Assembly (NCBI GenBank): GCA_043777595.1
Contig: JAYWHT010000020.1
Location: 1-64,000, forward strand
Source: JAYVJH01 sp043777595
Lineage (GTDB): Bacteria; Bacteroidota; Bacteroidia; Cytophagales; Spirosomataceae
DNA: 64,000 nt
Direction: 5' to 3'
A program made the position numbers and the translations under genes. This document shows positions 26,901 to 34,683 of the stretch, one piece after another. Every line of letters starts with the position of its first letter. Position 1 is the stretch's first letter. Below the pieces are notes generated by a model. The model saw only the letters and a list, made by a program, of their open reading frames with translations. It searched no databases and was not told the origin of the DNA.

Positions 26901-28649
26901 GTTTTCTCTGTTTCCTGCATAAATATAAACTCGTATCAGTTCGCCTACACAAGTCTGAATCGTAAAAGGAATGTTCAAGTCGACGGTATGGCCTCGCTGA
27001 ATCGACGTATTAGCTTCGACTTGGTCGGCAGCGCCAAGTTCAAGATAAGTAACAACCGAGCTATTGTTTTGAACAAGATTGTCGGCAGCAGCACGACAAC
27101 AGACAGGCTCGGTTTTGACATAATAGCCCTGTTGGTCGTTGTAGGTTTGTGGCTTAAAGGTCGTTGTACCGTCATAACTTATTTGTTGAACACTATCCAC
27201 GCCTTTGTCGCAAAGTCGGTCTAACAGGTGTGTGAGTTCACCTACACGGTTCCTGATTAGCATAATGTCTTCCATCGGGGCATTGTCCCGTTTCCTGTAC
27301 ACAGTCGCTTTTACTTTGTTTGGCATCTTAGACAAATCGGCAATGGGTGTGTAGTAGGTAGCCCGAAAAGCATGTTGATTGATAAAACCAGTACCGACTG
27401 TACTCACCATGTCATATATATTGTTGCCCAGAATATTGGCGGGTCCATTTTTATCGCAAGTGATGGCCACAGCGTTGATGGTCGAAGTACGGCTATCGCT
27501 ACAAGTATTTTCTCGTTTGGCTTTTGCATAAAACTGCCCCGTTTCGCTTACTTTCAATATACTTGACGTAGCACCCACAATCGGGGTCTGGTCTTTGTAC
27601 CACTGGTAAGTAAGGTCGGTTTCGGTTGTAACAATTTTTAGTTCAAGTGGTTTATTTCTACAAAACGAAGCATTGGCGGCATTATTAGTACCTGCTTCGA
27701 GTACTTGTAGCCCTACCGACGGTGTACGATTACAGTCATTTACTTCTGAGAATATTTCTAATGAATTTTCGGCTAATTTCCGACCATCTCGTTGCAACGT
27801 AGTTATAAACGCCAGCGAGTATGTGCCTTTTTGGGCTGGAACAGTCCATGCTTCAAAAAAAGTTGTTTCTGAATGGTTATCAAACTTGGGTTTAGAATCA
27901 ACCACATACAGGTCGTTTCCGTTGGGTTTTGGGGTTGAGAAGCCTGCATTCCAGTCGGCTTTTTTGAATGGTAACGCTCCATCGGTCAATGGTACGCTAT
28001 TTTGTGCCGTGAGGTCGAGCATTCTGGGGTTGAAGTAATTGACTGCTGGCGAAGACGTTAGCTCAAAACGTAGGCTTTTCCCTTCGTTTTTACAAATAAA
28101 AGCGTACTCGCCCGATAAGCCAGTGGCTGCTCGTCCGTCATCGGCATCGTCGAGTTTTTCAAACAAATATTGTGGCGAAAACCAGTGATATAAGACCAAT
28201 TTTGATGACTTGATATTGGATGATGTGGCTCGTGGCACGGGTGGGGCTTCGTTTACTACATAAAAGCCCTCGGGGTCGCCAAATTCAGACGGGGGGATAA
28301 TCATTTCATAGGCATAAACAACCGAATATAAGTCTATGCTGGCCATAGCACCCAGTTGGGCGCAGTCGTTAGTAAAGGTATTTTTTTTGGGATTGGCGTT
28401 GCGAGTGGCTACCAATTCTCTTACAATGGCGTTGTCTTTTTTACGAATTATGCTAAACTTCAACTGATTTGGAAGTGCATTTTTAGCGGCTTCATCGGCA
28501 TAAAAAGTACAAGCAAACCGATACGAGTAGGGCTGCCCAGCCAGCGACTGAGCGGCTTGCCGCTCAAAACTACCACCAAATAGCTTCTGTGCATGCGACA
28601 GTGTGGCTGCGGCAAACGTCATACCAATAAGTAGTACAAGTCGAAGCAT
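23946..28649 (-). CDS. Giant secreted T9SS cargo protein with Ig-like repeats and gliding-motility C-terminal domain
   Basis: A 1567-residue protein. It has a signal peptide (MLRLVLLIGMTFAAATLSHAQ) and an N-terminal ~400-residue beta-rich region with an apparent second copy of the same layout (residues ~400-680). From about 680 to 1340 there is a run of Ig/PKD-like repeats of roughly 80-90 residues, each with the pattern CQG or CEG, YQWFKDN, SGSYSV, GC. The C-terminus has VPDIFTPNADGINDTW and RWGGVVFYGKGSNQKPFDG, the gliding-motility-associated (type B, CHU_C) sorting domain. This domain is recognised by the type IX secretion system for release or surface attachment. It probably acts as an adhesin or matrix protein; no enzymatic domain is seen. 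Confidence 0.9.
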   Translation of the reverse strand: MLRLVLLIGMTFAAATLSHAQKLFGGSFERQAAQSLAGQPYSYRFACTFYADEAAKNALPNQLKFSIIRKKDNAIVRELVATRNANPKKNTFTNDCAQLGAMASIDLYSVVYAYEMIIPPSEFGDPEGFYVVNEAPPVPRATSSNIKSSKLVLYHWFSPQYLFEKLDDADDGRAATGLSGEYAFICKNEGKSLRFELTSSPAVNYFNPRMLDLTAQNSVPLTDGALPFKKADWNAGFSTPKPNGNDLYVVDSKPKFDNHSETTFFEAWTVPAQKGTYSLAFITTLQRDGRKLAENSLEIFSEVNDCNRTPSVGLQVLEAGTNNAANASFCRNKPLELKIVTTETDLTYQWYKDQTPIVGATSSILKVSETGQFYAKAKRENTCSDSRTSTINAVAITCDKNGPANILGNNIYDMVSTVGTGFINQHAFRATYYTPIADLSKMPNKVKATVYRKRDNAPMEDIMLIRNRVGELTHLLDRLCDKGVDSVQQISYDGTTTFKPQTYNDQQGYYVKTEPVCCRAAADNLVQNNSSVVTYLELGAADQVEANTSIQRGHTVDLNIPFTIQTCVGELIRVYIYAGNRENITAQFAGFAEPMAGNEANTDSRMLSYSQGFTADNFTGNQRKFTVEPRRNGLMVLMGVAEKPGEFIYRLKIDGTMKGKVYSSVFQEFRLQVNDCSPAPKPVVFVSKVGKPTVAASMEQCQDSLVQLNLHRFRKWAKLQWYREKVLIPNATDSVLIVPKNASGFYTCRIKMVRQCPEFISTDPTQITYLDRPNISILTNGKSLCEGQELPLIAQSNAVGGALQWFFEEKTQPNATQSNFKAIAPGTYSVRVVDGKGCSNTSSPFKITMNALPKAEITSKKGYVCESQSLTLSALVAAGNSYQWYKNNQLVANNGPQIDIKDEAIYTVKVTNSYGCSSTSAVFEVRLQKNPTITVQSPGTQFCQEKSLVLTATTNAIQPKYEWFKDNIVQTNATSSAYEINIAGGYLVRITDSLGCVSTSLQQKIGVYPQPNLAITSSQNYVCQGQNLLLYASPLAGHSYQWLRDSQPIGTSNNQQLSITDKGSYSVKVVSPVGCTSAALPVQIEQLSSPTVSISAPANQFCEGSSLLLTAQTTAQSPKYQWFVDNSLLKNENTLTFAALSKGNYQVQVTDINGCIGRSSLQSLAVNPLPKIEVTSASKIVCQGLTTPLMVGTGVGYSYDWYENGTLISEKTNILNVAQTGSYAVKITTPFRCSLTSQPIAIRQVQNPTVSISAPILRVCQGTQLLLTAVSQDIKNYKWLKNNETVPEDRQPVFEVKQTGNYSVTVADSNGCITTSSIVLAQVLLPIVVQIDAIADFCGYANEPVAILTRPIGGTLSGRGVVGNSFAPRVAGVGEHEITYTVKGDLACLSGSAQRTITVKEAPDLKLGPDVEIFRGTATKLNADMGKGYTYKWTPPTWIDNPTIARPSVDPDETGYYTVLATSSDNCSSEDSVKIVVVQRIMVPDIFTPNADGINDTWRIVGIEAYPDISVTILDRWGGVVFYGKGSNQKPFDGTYRGEALPEGMYVYVIQAKPNGHINRGSFMIGR

Positions 28650-29005
28650 TTGGAATAGTTGATAAGTTGGGATTATGCCTTATTGCTTACCCTAAACGCA
28701 TAACAAGCTGATTTTAAGGGACAATAAAGGTACGAAATATATTGAAATACAGCAAATATTGTACCAAAATTTATCTTGCGGTAATAATGATTATTAGTTT
28801 TTTGCGGTTAAAATTAACATTTATGGGGTTATTGATAACAATCACAACAGACACTCCCAAGACTTTCTAACTACTTAAAAAAATAGAGATTGATGGGTTT
28901 CCCTTTTTAGTTAAGACTACCCTCGGTATGTAAAGGCTTTTGCTGAATGACAACTTTTGGGGTACTCAAATTTGTAACCAATGCATCGTTTATTATTTCG
29001 GTGGC
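28650..29005. other. Noncoding gap upstream of the T9SS cargo gene
   Basis: 356 bp. The part next to the cargo gene must carry its promoter (minus-strand TACCTTTA is a weak -7 match). The distal part, 28855-28985, holds a heavily decayed HxlR regulator relic, described separately. Nothing else is recognisable. Confidence 0.5.
28855..28985 (-). pseudogene. Decayed HxlR-family regulator fragment, copy 1
   Basis: The minus strand reads LSTPKVVIQQKPLHTEGSLN, a stop, KGKPINLYFFK, a stop, LESLGS. Aligned with the less decayed relic at 29668-29812 (KVVIKQKPLHIEHNLTEKGKSLIIIFKQLEILGQ in two parts) it is clearly the same C-terminal wing and helix of an HxlR regulator. Two in-frame stops and no start show it is dead. 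Confidence 0.65.
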
Positions 29006-29608
29006 TTATATTTCTGGCAAAGTGATTCTTTTCCACTTTGATAATATACGAACTATTACAACAATAAAAACACATATTGCCATTGCTATCTTGTCATTAA
29101 CACCTTGTCTTTCTAACAAAATCTGAACCACCCCGCCAACTAAGCAGGCTGTTGCATATAGTTCGCCTTTTTTGAGTAAATCAGGAATAGTGTTACTTAA
29201 AATATCGGCTATCAGACCGCCAAAAGAGGCCCCTATTGTGCCTAAAATAATAGCGTACCCACTGTTGATTTGTGCTTCTACGCATTTATGAATACCCAAA
29301 ACAGTAAAAAGCCCTAAGCCAATCGCATCTGTAATAAAAATGGTCTGTTGTAGTTTCAGGACATTTTGATTGAATATAAAAACAATAACAACCGCAAAAC
29401 CCACTAAAACAAGAGCGGTATAATCATTGAGCCAACTCAAAGGGCGAATACCAGTAAGTATGTCTCGTACTGTACCGCCGCCATAAGCAGTAACAAAAGC
29501 AAGCAATGCAGCACCAAAAATATCCATTTGGTGTCTGCGTGCTTTCATCGCTCCAGTAAGCGCAAATACAAACGTTCCTGTATAAGATAGTAGGGCAAGG
29601 AAATCCAT
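29006..29608 (-). CDS. TRIC cation channel family membrane protein (UPF0126)
   Basis: A 200-residue protein with about seven hydrophobic segments arranged as an internal repeat. The family hallmarks are present: ALTGAMKARRHQMDIFGA, TAYGGGTVRDILTG (GGG-xRD) and, in the second half, GTIGASFGGLIADIL. Bacterial TRIC proteins form trimeric potassium-conducting channels in the cytoplasmic membrane; YadS is a related E. coli protein. It is flanked on both sides by relics of the same HxlR regulator gene. Confidence 0.88.
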   Translation of the reverse strand: MDFLALLSYTGTFVFALTGAMKARRHQMDIFGAALLAFVTAYGGGTVRDILTGIRPLSWLNDYTALVLVGFAVVIVFIFNQNVLKLQQTIFITDAIGLGLFTVLGIHKCVEAQINSGYAIILGTIGASFGGLIADILSNTIPDLLKKGELYATACLVGGVVQILLERQGVNDKIAMAICVFIVVIVRILSKWKRITLPEI

Positions 29609-29667
29609 GAGGAAATGATTGTAATATAAATCAATAAAGCGTTTAGATACATGGCTCAGTATTTATT

Positions 29668-29812
29668 GCCCCAATATTTCAAGTTGTTTAAAAATTATAA
29701 TTAACGACTTCCCTTTTTCGGTAAGATTGTGTTCGATGTGCAAAGGTTTTTGCTTAATAACAACTTTTTTAAACAAACTAACCTTTTCTAATTCCCTTAA
29801 GTAATAATGTAG
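29668..29812 (-). pseudogene. Truncated HxlR-family regulator fragment, copy 2
   Basis: The minus strand reads LILHYYLRELEKVSLFKK, then VVIKQKPLHIEHNLTEKGKS, ending EILGQ and a stop. LRELEK...H(I)EHNLTEKGKSL is the recognition-helix end, wing and C-terminal helix of HxlR (MarR-like) regulators. The N-terminal half and start codon are absent: the fragment begins where the PIN toxin gene ends at 29821. It therefore looks like a regulator cut by the arrival of the toxin-antitoxin pair. Confidence 0.65.
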
Positions 29813-29820
29813 AATTAAGG

Positions 29821-30246
29821 TTAGTGTTTAGGCAATGGTCTTGGTGGCCATATAATCTGGAAAATACTCGTCCGACGATAAATGGGTAGGTTTTCAGTTT
29901 CAGCGATTGAAATAATCAACAAATCAAAAGAGTCAGCGTGAGGTTTGCCATCTTTTTTTAAGATTTTATCAATAGTCGTAATATAATATTCTGATAATGA
30001 GACACCTTTGACTTGATGAGTTTGATATGCAGTTTTTTTACGATATGTTTCAATATTTATCATATCAAATCGGTTGAAATTAGGTTTATCCAAACGAATT
30101 TTGATGGCTATTTCAAAAAGCGATGCTTCTGTCAAAAACAGTTCATTTTCTCTACTTCCTACAATTTCTGACTGCTTTTTGGATAAACGCTGATAATCCT
30201 TATCAATCAAGAAAATAAAAGTATTGGTATCAAGTATATATTTCAC
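29821..30246 (-). CDS. PIN domain toxin (VapC-like)
   Basis: A 141-residue protein beginning MKYILDTNTFIFLID. The first acidic site is D6 in LDTNTF, followed by E in TEASLFEIAIKI, and HADSFDLLIISIAE carries the late aspartate. This is the PIN nuclease active site. Such toxins cleave tRNA or mRNA. The start codon overlaps the end of the upstream small gene by four bases, typical of type II toxin-antitoxin operons. The C-terminus ends in an unusual IIWPPRPLPKH, where the canonical final active-site aspartate is not obvious (Y/R at the position), so activity may be reduced. Confidence 0.78.
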   Translation of the reverse strand: MKYILDTNTFIFLIDKDYQRLSKKQSEIVGSRENELFLTEASLFEIAIKIRLDKPNFNRFDMINIETYRKKTAYQTHQVKGVSLSEYYITTIDKILKKDGKPHADSFDLLIISIAETENLPIYRRTSIFQIIWPPRPLPKH

Positions 30247-30428
30247 CAGTTCTCCCTCAGTTCGTGTGGCTCTAAAATAAGTTTTGACAAACCTGCATAC
30301 TTTCCATCTGGTATTAACTCCATTGAAAGTTGTAGTACGCTTTTCTTTTCTTTCTTCTTTCTTTCTTTTTTAAGTACAGGCTTGTGGCCACTTCCGCCTG
30401 TACCTGCTTTGGCTACGATTGGTTCCAT
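30243..30428 (-). CDS. Putative antitoxin partner of the PIN toxin
   Basis: 61 residues from ATG 30428 (MEPIVAKAGTGG...); an earlier start at 30455 is possible. It has a lysine-rich middle (KKERKKKEKK) and a C-terminal segment LSKLILEPHELRENW. I recognise no DNA-binding fold. Its role is inferred from position: it precedes the PIN gene with a four-base overlap. Short antitoxins of PIN systems in Bacteroidota often have this low complexity followed by a toxin-wrapping C-terminus. Confidence 0.6.
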   Translation of the reverse strand: MEPIVAKAGTGGSGHKPVLKKERKKKEKKSVLQLSMELIPDGKYAGLSKLILEPHELRENW

Positions 30429-30479
30429 GATAATTTGGTTTTGACGAATAAACAAAAAATTAGGTACAGAAGTGCTATG

Positions 30480-31886
30480 CTACACCAACTCTCTTACATC
30501 AACTACTCGGCCACTAACGGCGGCGGCGGCGGCCATCAGCGGGCTTGCCAAAAATGTACGTGCACCCGGGCCTTGGCGGCCTTCAAAGTTACGGTTTGAG
30601 GTACTGACGCTATACTTGCCAGTTGGCACTTTGTCTTCGTTCATACCCAGACAGGCCGAGCAACCTGGGCCACGTAGCTCAAAACCTGCGGCTTCAAATA
30701 TATCAACAAGTCCTTCGGCTTCGGCTTGGCGGGCTACTTGGTTTGAGCCTGGTACTATCCAGACCTCTACGCCATCGGCTTTTTGTTTACCTTTTACAAA
30801 GTCGGCTACTACTCTGAGGTCTTCGATGCGGGCATTGGTGCATGAGCCAATAAAAACATAGTCAATCGGTTTGTTTAATAGCTGCTGACCTGCTTCTAAG
30901 CCCATATAAGCCAATGATTTATTGTAACTAATACGCTCTTTTTCAGGTATTTCGTCTAAATGTGGCACGTGTCCGTCTATGCCAATACCCATACCTGGAT
31001 TTGTGCCATAGGTTATCCATGGTTTTATGTCTTCGGCTTTGAAGTACAGTTCTTTGTCAAAAACGGCCCCATCATCGGTTTTGAGTTTACGCCATTCGAT
31101 TATTCTTTTGTCAAACTCTGCTCCCTGCGGCACATACTGACGGCCACGCATATAGTCGAATGTTACATCGTCGGGGGCAATCATACCGCCACGTGCGCCC
31201 ATCTCGATACTCATGTTACAAACCGTCATGCGGCCTTCCATACTCAACGACTTGATGGCATCGCCACAATATTCCACAAAATAACCCGTTGCGCCCGAAG
31301 CCGAAATCTGCGAAATAACGTACAGTATCAAGTCTTTTGCCCCAACTCCCTTACTGAGTTGTCCATCAATCTGGATTTTCATTTTTTTGGCTTTGCTCTG
31401 CAACACGCACTGTGTAGCAAATACCTGCTCGACCTCGCTCGTACCTATACCAAAGGCTATATTGCCAAATGCTCCGTGCGTGCTGGTATGGCTATCTCCA
31501 CACACTATTGTCATACCGGGTTGAGTTAGGCCCAGTTCTGGCCCAATAACATGGACAATACCCTGTAATGGGTGTAGTAGGTCATAGAGTTCGATTCCAA
31601 ATTCGGCACAATTTTCTCGTAGTTTTTGTACCTGATGGCGGCTCAGTGCCTCCTTGATGGGCAGGTGCTGGTCTTTGGTAGGTATGTTGTGGTCGGCGGT
31701 GGCGGTGGTACGATTTACATTAAAAACGCCAATACCTCGTTTGCGAAGACCATCAAAAGCCTGCGGGCTTGTTACTTCATGTATGTAGTGTCTGTCTATA
31801 AAAACAACATCAGGGCTGCCATCTTGTTGCTTAACGATGTGTGAGTCCCAAATTTTATCAAAAAGTGTAGTTGGTTGGTTAGTCAT
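30480..31886 (-). CDS. leuC: 3-isopropylmalate dehydratase large subunit
   Basis: A 468-residue aconitase-superfamily protein. The iron-sulfur ligands are visible in VFIGSCTNARIEDLR and GPGCSACLGMN. Substrate-site segments include VCGDSHTSTHGAFG and NRNFEGRQG, the latter typical of LeuC. With LeuD it isomerises 2-isopropylmalate to 3-isopropylmalate in leucine synthesis. Neither leuD nor other leu genes are adjacent, which is unusual in Bacteroidota, where leuCDAB commonly cluster. A short GGC repeat encodes a run of alanines near the C-terminus (MAAAAAVSGR). Confidence 0.95.
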   Translation of the reverse strand: MTNQPTTLFDKIWDSHIVKQQDGSPDVVFIDRHYIHEVTSPQAFDGLRKRGIGVFNVNRTTATADHNIPTKDQHLPIKEALSRHQVQKLRENCAEFGIELYDLLHPLQGIVHVIGPELGLTQPGMTIVCGDSHTSTHGAFGNIAFGIGTSEVEQVFATQCVLQSKAKKMKIQIDGQLSKGVGAKDLILYVISQISASGATGYFVEYCGDAIKSLSMEGRMTVCNMSIEMGARGGMIAPDDVTFDYMRGRQYVPQGAEFDKRIIEWRKLKTDDGAVFDKELYFKAEDIKPWITYGTNPGMGIGIDGHVPHLDEIPEKERISYNKSLAYMGLEAGQQLLNKPIDYVFIGSCTNARIEDLRVVADFVKGKQKADGVEVWIVPGSNQVARQAEAEGLVDIFEAAGFELRGPGCSACLGMNEDKVPTGKYSVSTSNRNFEGRQGPGARTFLASPLMAAAAAVSGRVVDVRELV

Positions 31887-31905
31887 TTTGGCTTTATTTT
31901 TTTAC

Positions 31906-31935
31906 AAAATTAACCAAACCTAATCAAAAACCAAA
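31906..31935 (-). promoter_or_regulatory. Bacteroidota-type promoter of leuC
   Basis: On the minus strand TTTG (31932-31935), an 18-bp spacer and TAATTTTG (31906-31913) match TTTG/TAnnTTTG. The predicted start gives a leader of about 13 bases before the leuC ATG. A second overlapping candidate, TAGTTTGG-like, lies just upstream. Confidence 0.5.
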
Positions 31936-31970
31936 GTCAAATCAAAAGGGTTATTTTTACAGAATTAGAG

Positions 31971-32016
31971 CTTTATCGTTAGCGATAGGGCTGCGACCTT
32001 GTTGCTAACGATAAAG
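31971..32016. repeat. 13-bp inverted repeat upstream of leuC
   Basis: CTTTATCGTTAGC (31971-31983) and GCTAACGATAAAG (32004-32016) are exact reverse complements around a 20-nt loop. Its position between the leuC promoter and the 107-bp repeats could make it a terminator of the TonB operon or an operator. Confidence 0.5.
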
Positions 32017-32050
32017 TGTATTTTGAGGACTGCACTTCCATTAAGTTAAG

Positions 32051-32072
32051 AGTTTTGTGAAGACACAAAACT
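32051..32072. repeat. 9-bp hairpin AGTTTTGTG/CACAAAACT
   Basis: A perfect 9-bp stem around AAGA in the noncoding region between leuC and the TonB receptor gene. No U tract follows on either strand. Confidence 0.4.
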
Positions 32073-32117
32073 TGGTTGGGCCACAATCGTAACTTGGCAA
32101 CAGGCCGCCCCGCTGGG

Positions 32118-32224
32118 GCTTTACTATTCAATTATTCATCTTCACTACCAACAGTACACACCTACGGTGTTATTTTTGAGTTGCGTAATATGAGTCAATT
32201 AAAGCTTATGCAAAATGTATAAAA
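32118..32224. repeat. 107-bp direct repeat, copy 1
   Basis: It runs from GCTTTACTATTCAATTATTC to AAATGTATAAAA and is about 85% identical to copy 2 at 32258-32363, exactly 140 bp further on. Both copies contain the palindrome ACACCTACGGTGT. No reading frame is conserved between them. Confidence 0.65.
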
Positions 32225-32257
32225 CACACACACTTTATTTTTATCGACAGGGTCACA

Positions 32258-32363
32258 GCTTTACCATTCAATTACTCATTTTAGCTACCAATAGTACACA
32301 CCTACGGTGTTATATTGAGTTGCATAATATGGGTCAATTAAGGCTTCCGCAAAATTTATAAAA
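32258..32363. repeat. 107-bp direct repeat, copy 2
   Basis: It runs from GCTTTACCATTCAATTACTC to AAATTTATAAAA. A 2-bp difference in the T run and scattered substitutions separate it from copy 1. The right end comes within 21 bp of the TonB receptor stop. Confidence 0.65.
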
Positions 32364-32383
32364 AACGATTTTTGCGTAAGGTC

Positions 32384-34627
32384 TCACTCCTTAATCTTAA
32401 CCCTAATGCCCGTATAAATCATACGCCCAGTAACTGGCCCCCAAACTTGGCCTGCATCGAAGCTACGCCCAAAAGGGTCGGAAGCACTCAAAATAGGGTT
32501 ATCCTGTCTGAAACCCGTTAGGTTTTCGCCACCAATATAGACCTCAAATTTTGGAAAAGCACGGCTCACTTGGGCATTGACATTGACAAAGGCTGGGGCC
32601 ATGGCAATCGTCATGTTTTCGTAAGACGTGTGTACATAGCCAGCGGGGGCGTAAGGTATGCGGCGGGGGCCATTCCATTGCAGGGTCAGGTCAAACTTCC
32701 ATTTGTCGTAAGGCATGGCATAGCCTACATTAAACAGTACACGGTCTCGGGCTATCATCATTTTTTGTACTAATACACTCTCATTGAAAGGTTTGCCAAC
32801 GCTTTGCTGCACATCAAAAAACCGATAGGCGAGTTTGAGTTCCAATCTTTTGGCCGGTACGACATTGACCTCGGCTTGTAAACTATTGGCAAAAGATTGG
32901 CCGTTTAGGTTATAAAAATATATGATTTGCGGGTGGTCGAAGTCGGCTACTAACTGATTTTGAAACTGCGTTTTGTAATAATCTAAAAGCAAGTCCCAGT
33001 GCCAGCCCAGCCAATGAAAAGTATGGTTGAGACTTGCGCCGTAATTCCAGGCTATTTCGGGGTTTATTTTTTCTTTGAATATCACCGTTCGGCTACTGAC
33101 CAAATTGCCATAATATTCGGCTAATGGATTGGCTACTCGAAACCCTCGCCCTGCCGACAGGCGTATGGAGGTTTTGTCGTCTAACTGGTATTTGAGGTGC
33201 AATCTTGGCGTAAAAATTGCACCAAACAGATTATGAACGTCGGCACGTGCGCCTGCTACCAACACTAATTTATCCAAATAATTAAACGTATATTCTCCAA
33301 AAACCCCAGGTACGACCTCGTGGCGAGTTAATAGACTGTCTTTGTAGCGTTCTTGAAAATCGTCAATCATAAAACTCGCCCCTGCCTTGAACTGGTGATT
33401 GGTGTTGTCGATGATTGACTGGTATATCAGATTGCCGTAGAGTGTATTTTGAGTGCCGTTGTAATTGGTAAACCCAAAATACGATTTTTGGTCGTGTTGT
33501 GTACCGTTTACAATCAGTGCCAATCCCTTGTAGGGTTTGTTTTGGTACAATCGTGCTATTTTTGAAAATGCCTCGTAGCGATTGGTAACATTGCCAAAAC
33601 CATAAGCCTGCGCTGTGCCTCTGAGTGCCGTTGTAAAGTCGTTTTGGCCACCCAAACGGTTTTCGTAGAGTGCTTTTATGCCAAACTGCACCATGACTTT
33701 ATCGGTCTGGTATTTCCAGCGATTGACGGCATTGAGCTGCGAATATAACGGCAAGTCCAGAAACTTATCGCCGTTGTTATCGACTCTGTTTTGAAGCGTG
33801 CTACCGTGCAACAGCAACGCCGACGACCAGCGTTTATTGATTTGGCTCGCCAAGTTTAAGTTACCTTCAACCCGCCCAAAATTATTGGTATAAGCGTTAA
33901 AGTATAATTTTTCTCGGCTGTCAGGCTTTTGTAGTTCTACGTTTATTTGGCCAGTCATAGACTCGTAGCCGTTCACGACCGAGCCTGCACCTTTGCCAAT
34001 GTCAATGCTCTGAATCCAAGTGCCAGGAATGTAATTTAGTCCAAAAGTTGTGGCCAATCCTCTGAGAGTAGGTATGTTTTCGACGTTCATCTGCACATAA
34101 GTTCCGCTCAGACCCAGCAACTGAATCTGCTTTGCACCCGTAACGGCATCGGCATAACTGACAGATATAGAGGCGTTTGTCTCAAAACTTTCGGACAAAT
34201 TACAACAAGCCGCTTTGGCCAAGGCTTTGGTCGTAATGATTTCGGTCAATATAGGGTTTAGCCTGTCTATCTGTGTCGAAGTACCTCTAATAATCACTTC
34301 GCCCAACTGCCTGTCTGGTCTCATCACGACTTCAAAATTGGTTTCAGTATTTACATTGACGGTATCTGTACGGTAGCCAACAAAGCTCAACACTAATTTA
34401 TTGGACTTGGCCGAGCGGGCAATGCTAAACCGCCCCAATGTATCGGTTTGGGTGGCAGTGGTAGTGCCAAGCCAAAATACATTGACCCCAATCAAGGCTG
34501 CTTTTTTTTTGGCTTCGGTACGCTCATAGATTGTTCCCGTTACTCGTTGCGCTTGTATTGAGTGAAAAGCGAAAAACGAAAAGTAAAGAATAAAAAACGA
34601 AAAACTGATTTTTTTTATTGTATTCAT
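32384..34627 (-). CDS. TonB-dependent outer-membrane receptor of the copper cluster
   Basis: 747 residues from ATG 34627, giving a signal peptide (FFILYFSFFAFHSIQAQ); the upstream in-frame Met at 34720 lies inside the neighbouring gene. The N-terminus is a CarboxypepD-regulatory-like beta sandwich (VTGTIYERTEAKKKAALIGV). It is followed by the plug domain, with AKAACCNLSESFETNAS and GYESMTGQINVEL, and a 22-strand barrel ending GPVTGRMIYTGIRVKIKE. The paired cysteines in the plug are typical of a receptor group found beside copper and heavy-metal genes in Bacteroidota. It probably imports a metal or metallophore, powered by TonB. It is the last gene of the cluster and has its own promoter. Confidence 0.85.
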   Translation of the reverse strand: MNTIKKISFSFFILYFSFFAFHSIQAQRVTGTIYERTEAKKKAALIGVNVFWLGTTTATQTDTLGRFSIARSAKSNKLVLSFVGYRTDTVNVNTETNFEVVMRPDRQLGEVIIRGTSTQIDRLNPILTEIITTKALAKAACCNLSESFETNASISVSYADAVTGAKQIQLLGLSGTYVQMNVENIPTLRGLATTFGLNYIPGTWIQSIDIGKGAGSVVNGYESMTGQINVELQKPDSREKLYFNAYTNNFGRVEGNLNLASQINKRWSSALLLHGSTLQNRVDNNGDKFLDLPLYSQLNAVNRWKYQTDKVMVQFGIKALYENRLGGQNDFTTALRGTAQAYGFGNVTNRYEAFSKIARLYQNKPYKGLALIVNGTQHDQKSYFGFTNYNGTQNTLYGNLIYQSIIDNTNHQFKAGASFMIDDFQERYKDSLLTRHEVVPGVFGEYTFNYLDKLVLVAGARADVHNLFGAIFTPRLHLKYQLDDKTSIRLSAGRGFRVANPLAEYYGNLVSSRTVIFKEKINPEIAWNYGASLNHTFHWLGWHWDLLLDYYKTQFQNQLVADFDHPQIIYFYNLNGQSFANSLQAEVNVVPAKRLELKLAYRFFDVQQSVGKPFNESVLVQKMMIARDRVLFNVGYAMPYDKWKFDLTLQWNGPRRIPYAPAGYVHTSYENMTIAMAPAFVNVNAQVSRAFPKFEVYIGGENLTGFRQDNPILSASDPFGRSFDAGQVWGPVTGRMIYTGIRVKIKE

Positions 34628-34683
34628 AAATAGTAATGTAGAATTACGAATGATTGAATGAGTAAATAATTGATTTACAATAA

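Larger units (their letters stand above)
31887..32383. other. Repeat-rich noncoding region between leuC and the TonB receptor gene
   Basis: 497 bp with no credible gene. From left to right it holds the leuC promoter (31906-31935), a 13-bp inverted repeat (31971-32016), a 9-bp hairpin (32051-32072) and two 107-bp direct repeats (32118-32224, 32258-32363). The TonB receptor gene ends at 32384. Confidence 0.7.

Noticed and set aside
28976..28990. ATGCAT site as evidence against an ATGCAT restriction system
   Set aside because: A methylated site is protected, so the presence of single sites neither supports nor refutes the prediction; only the genome-wide count would be informative.
30525..30545. 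GGC triplet repeat in leuC as a contingency locus
   Set aside because: It is a short in-frame triplet run encoding alanines; changes in copy number would not alter the frame.
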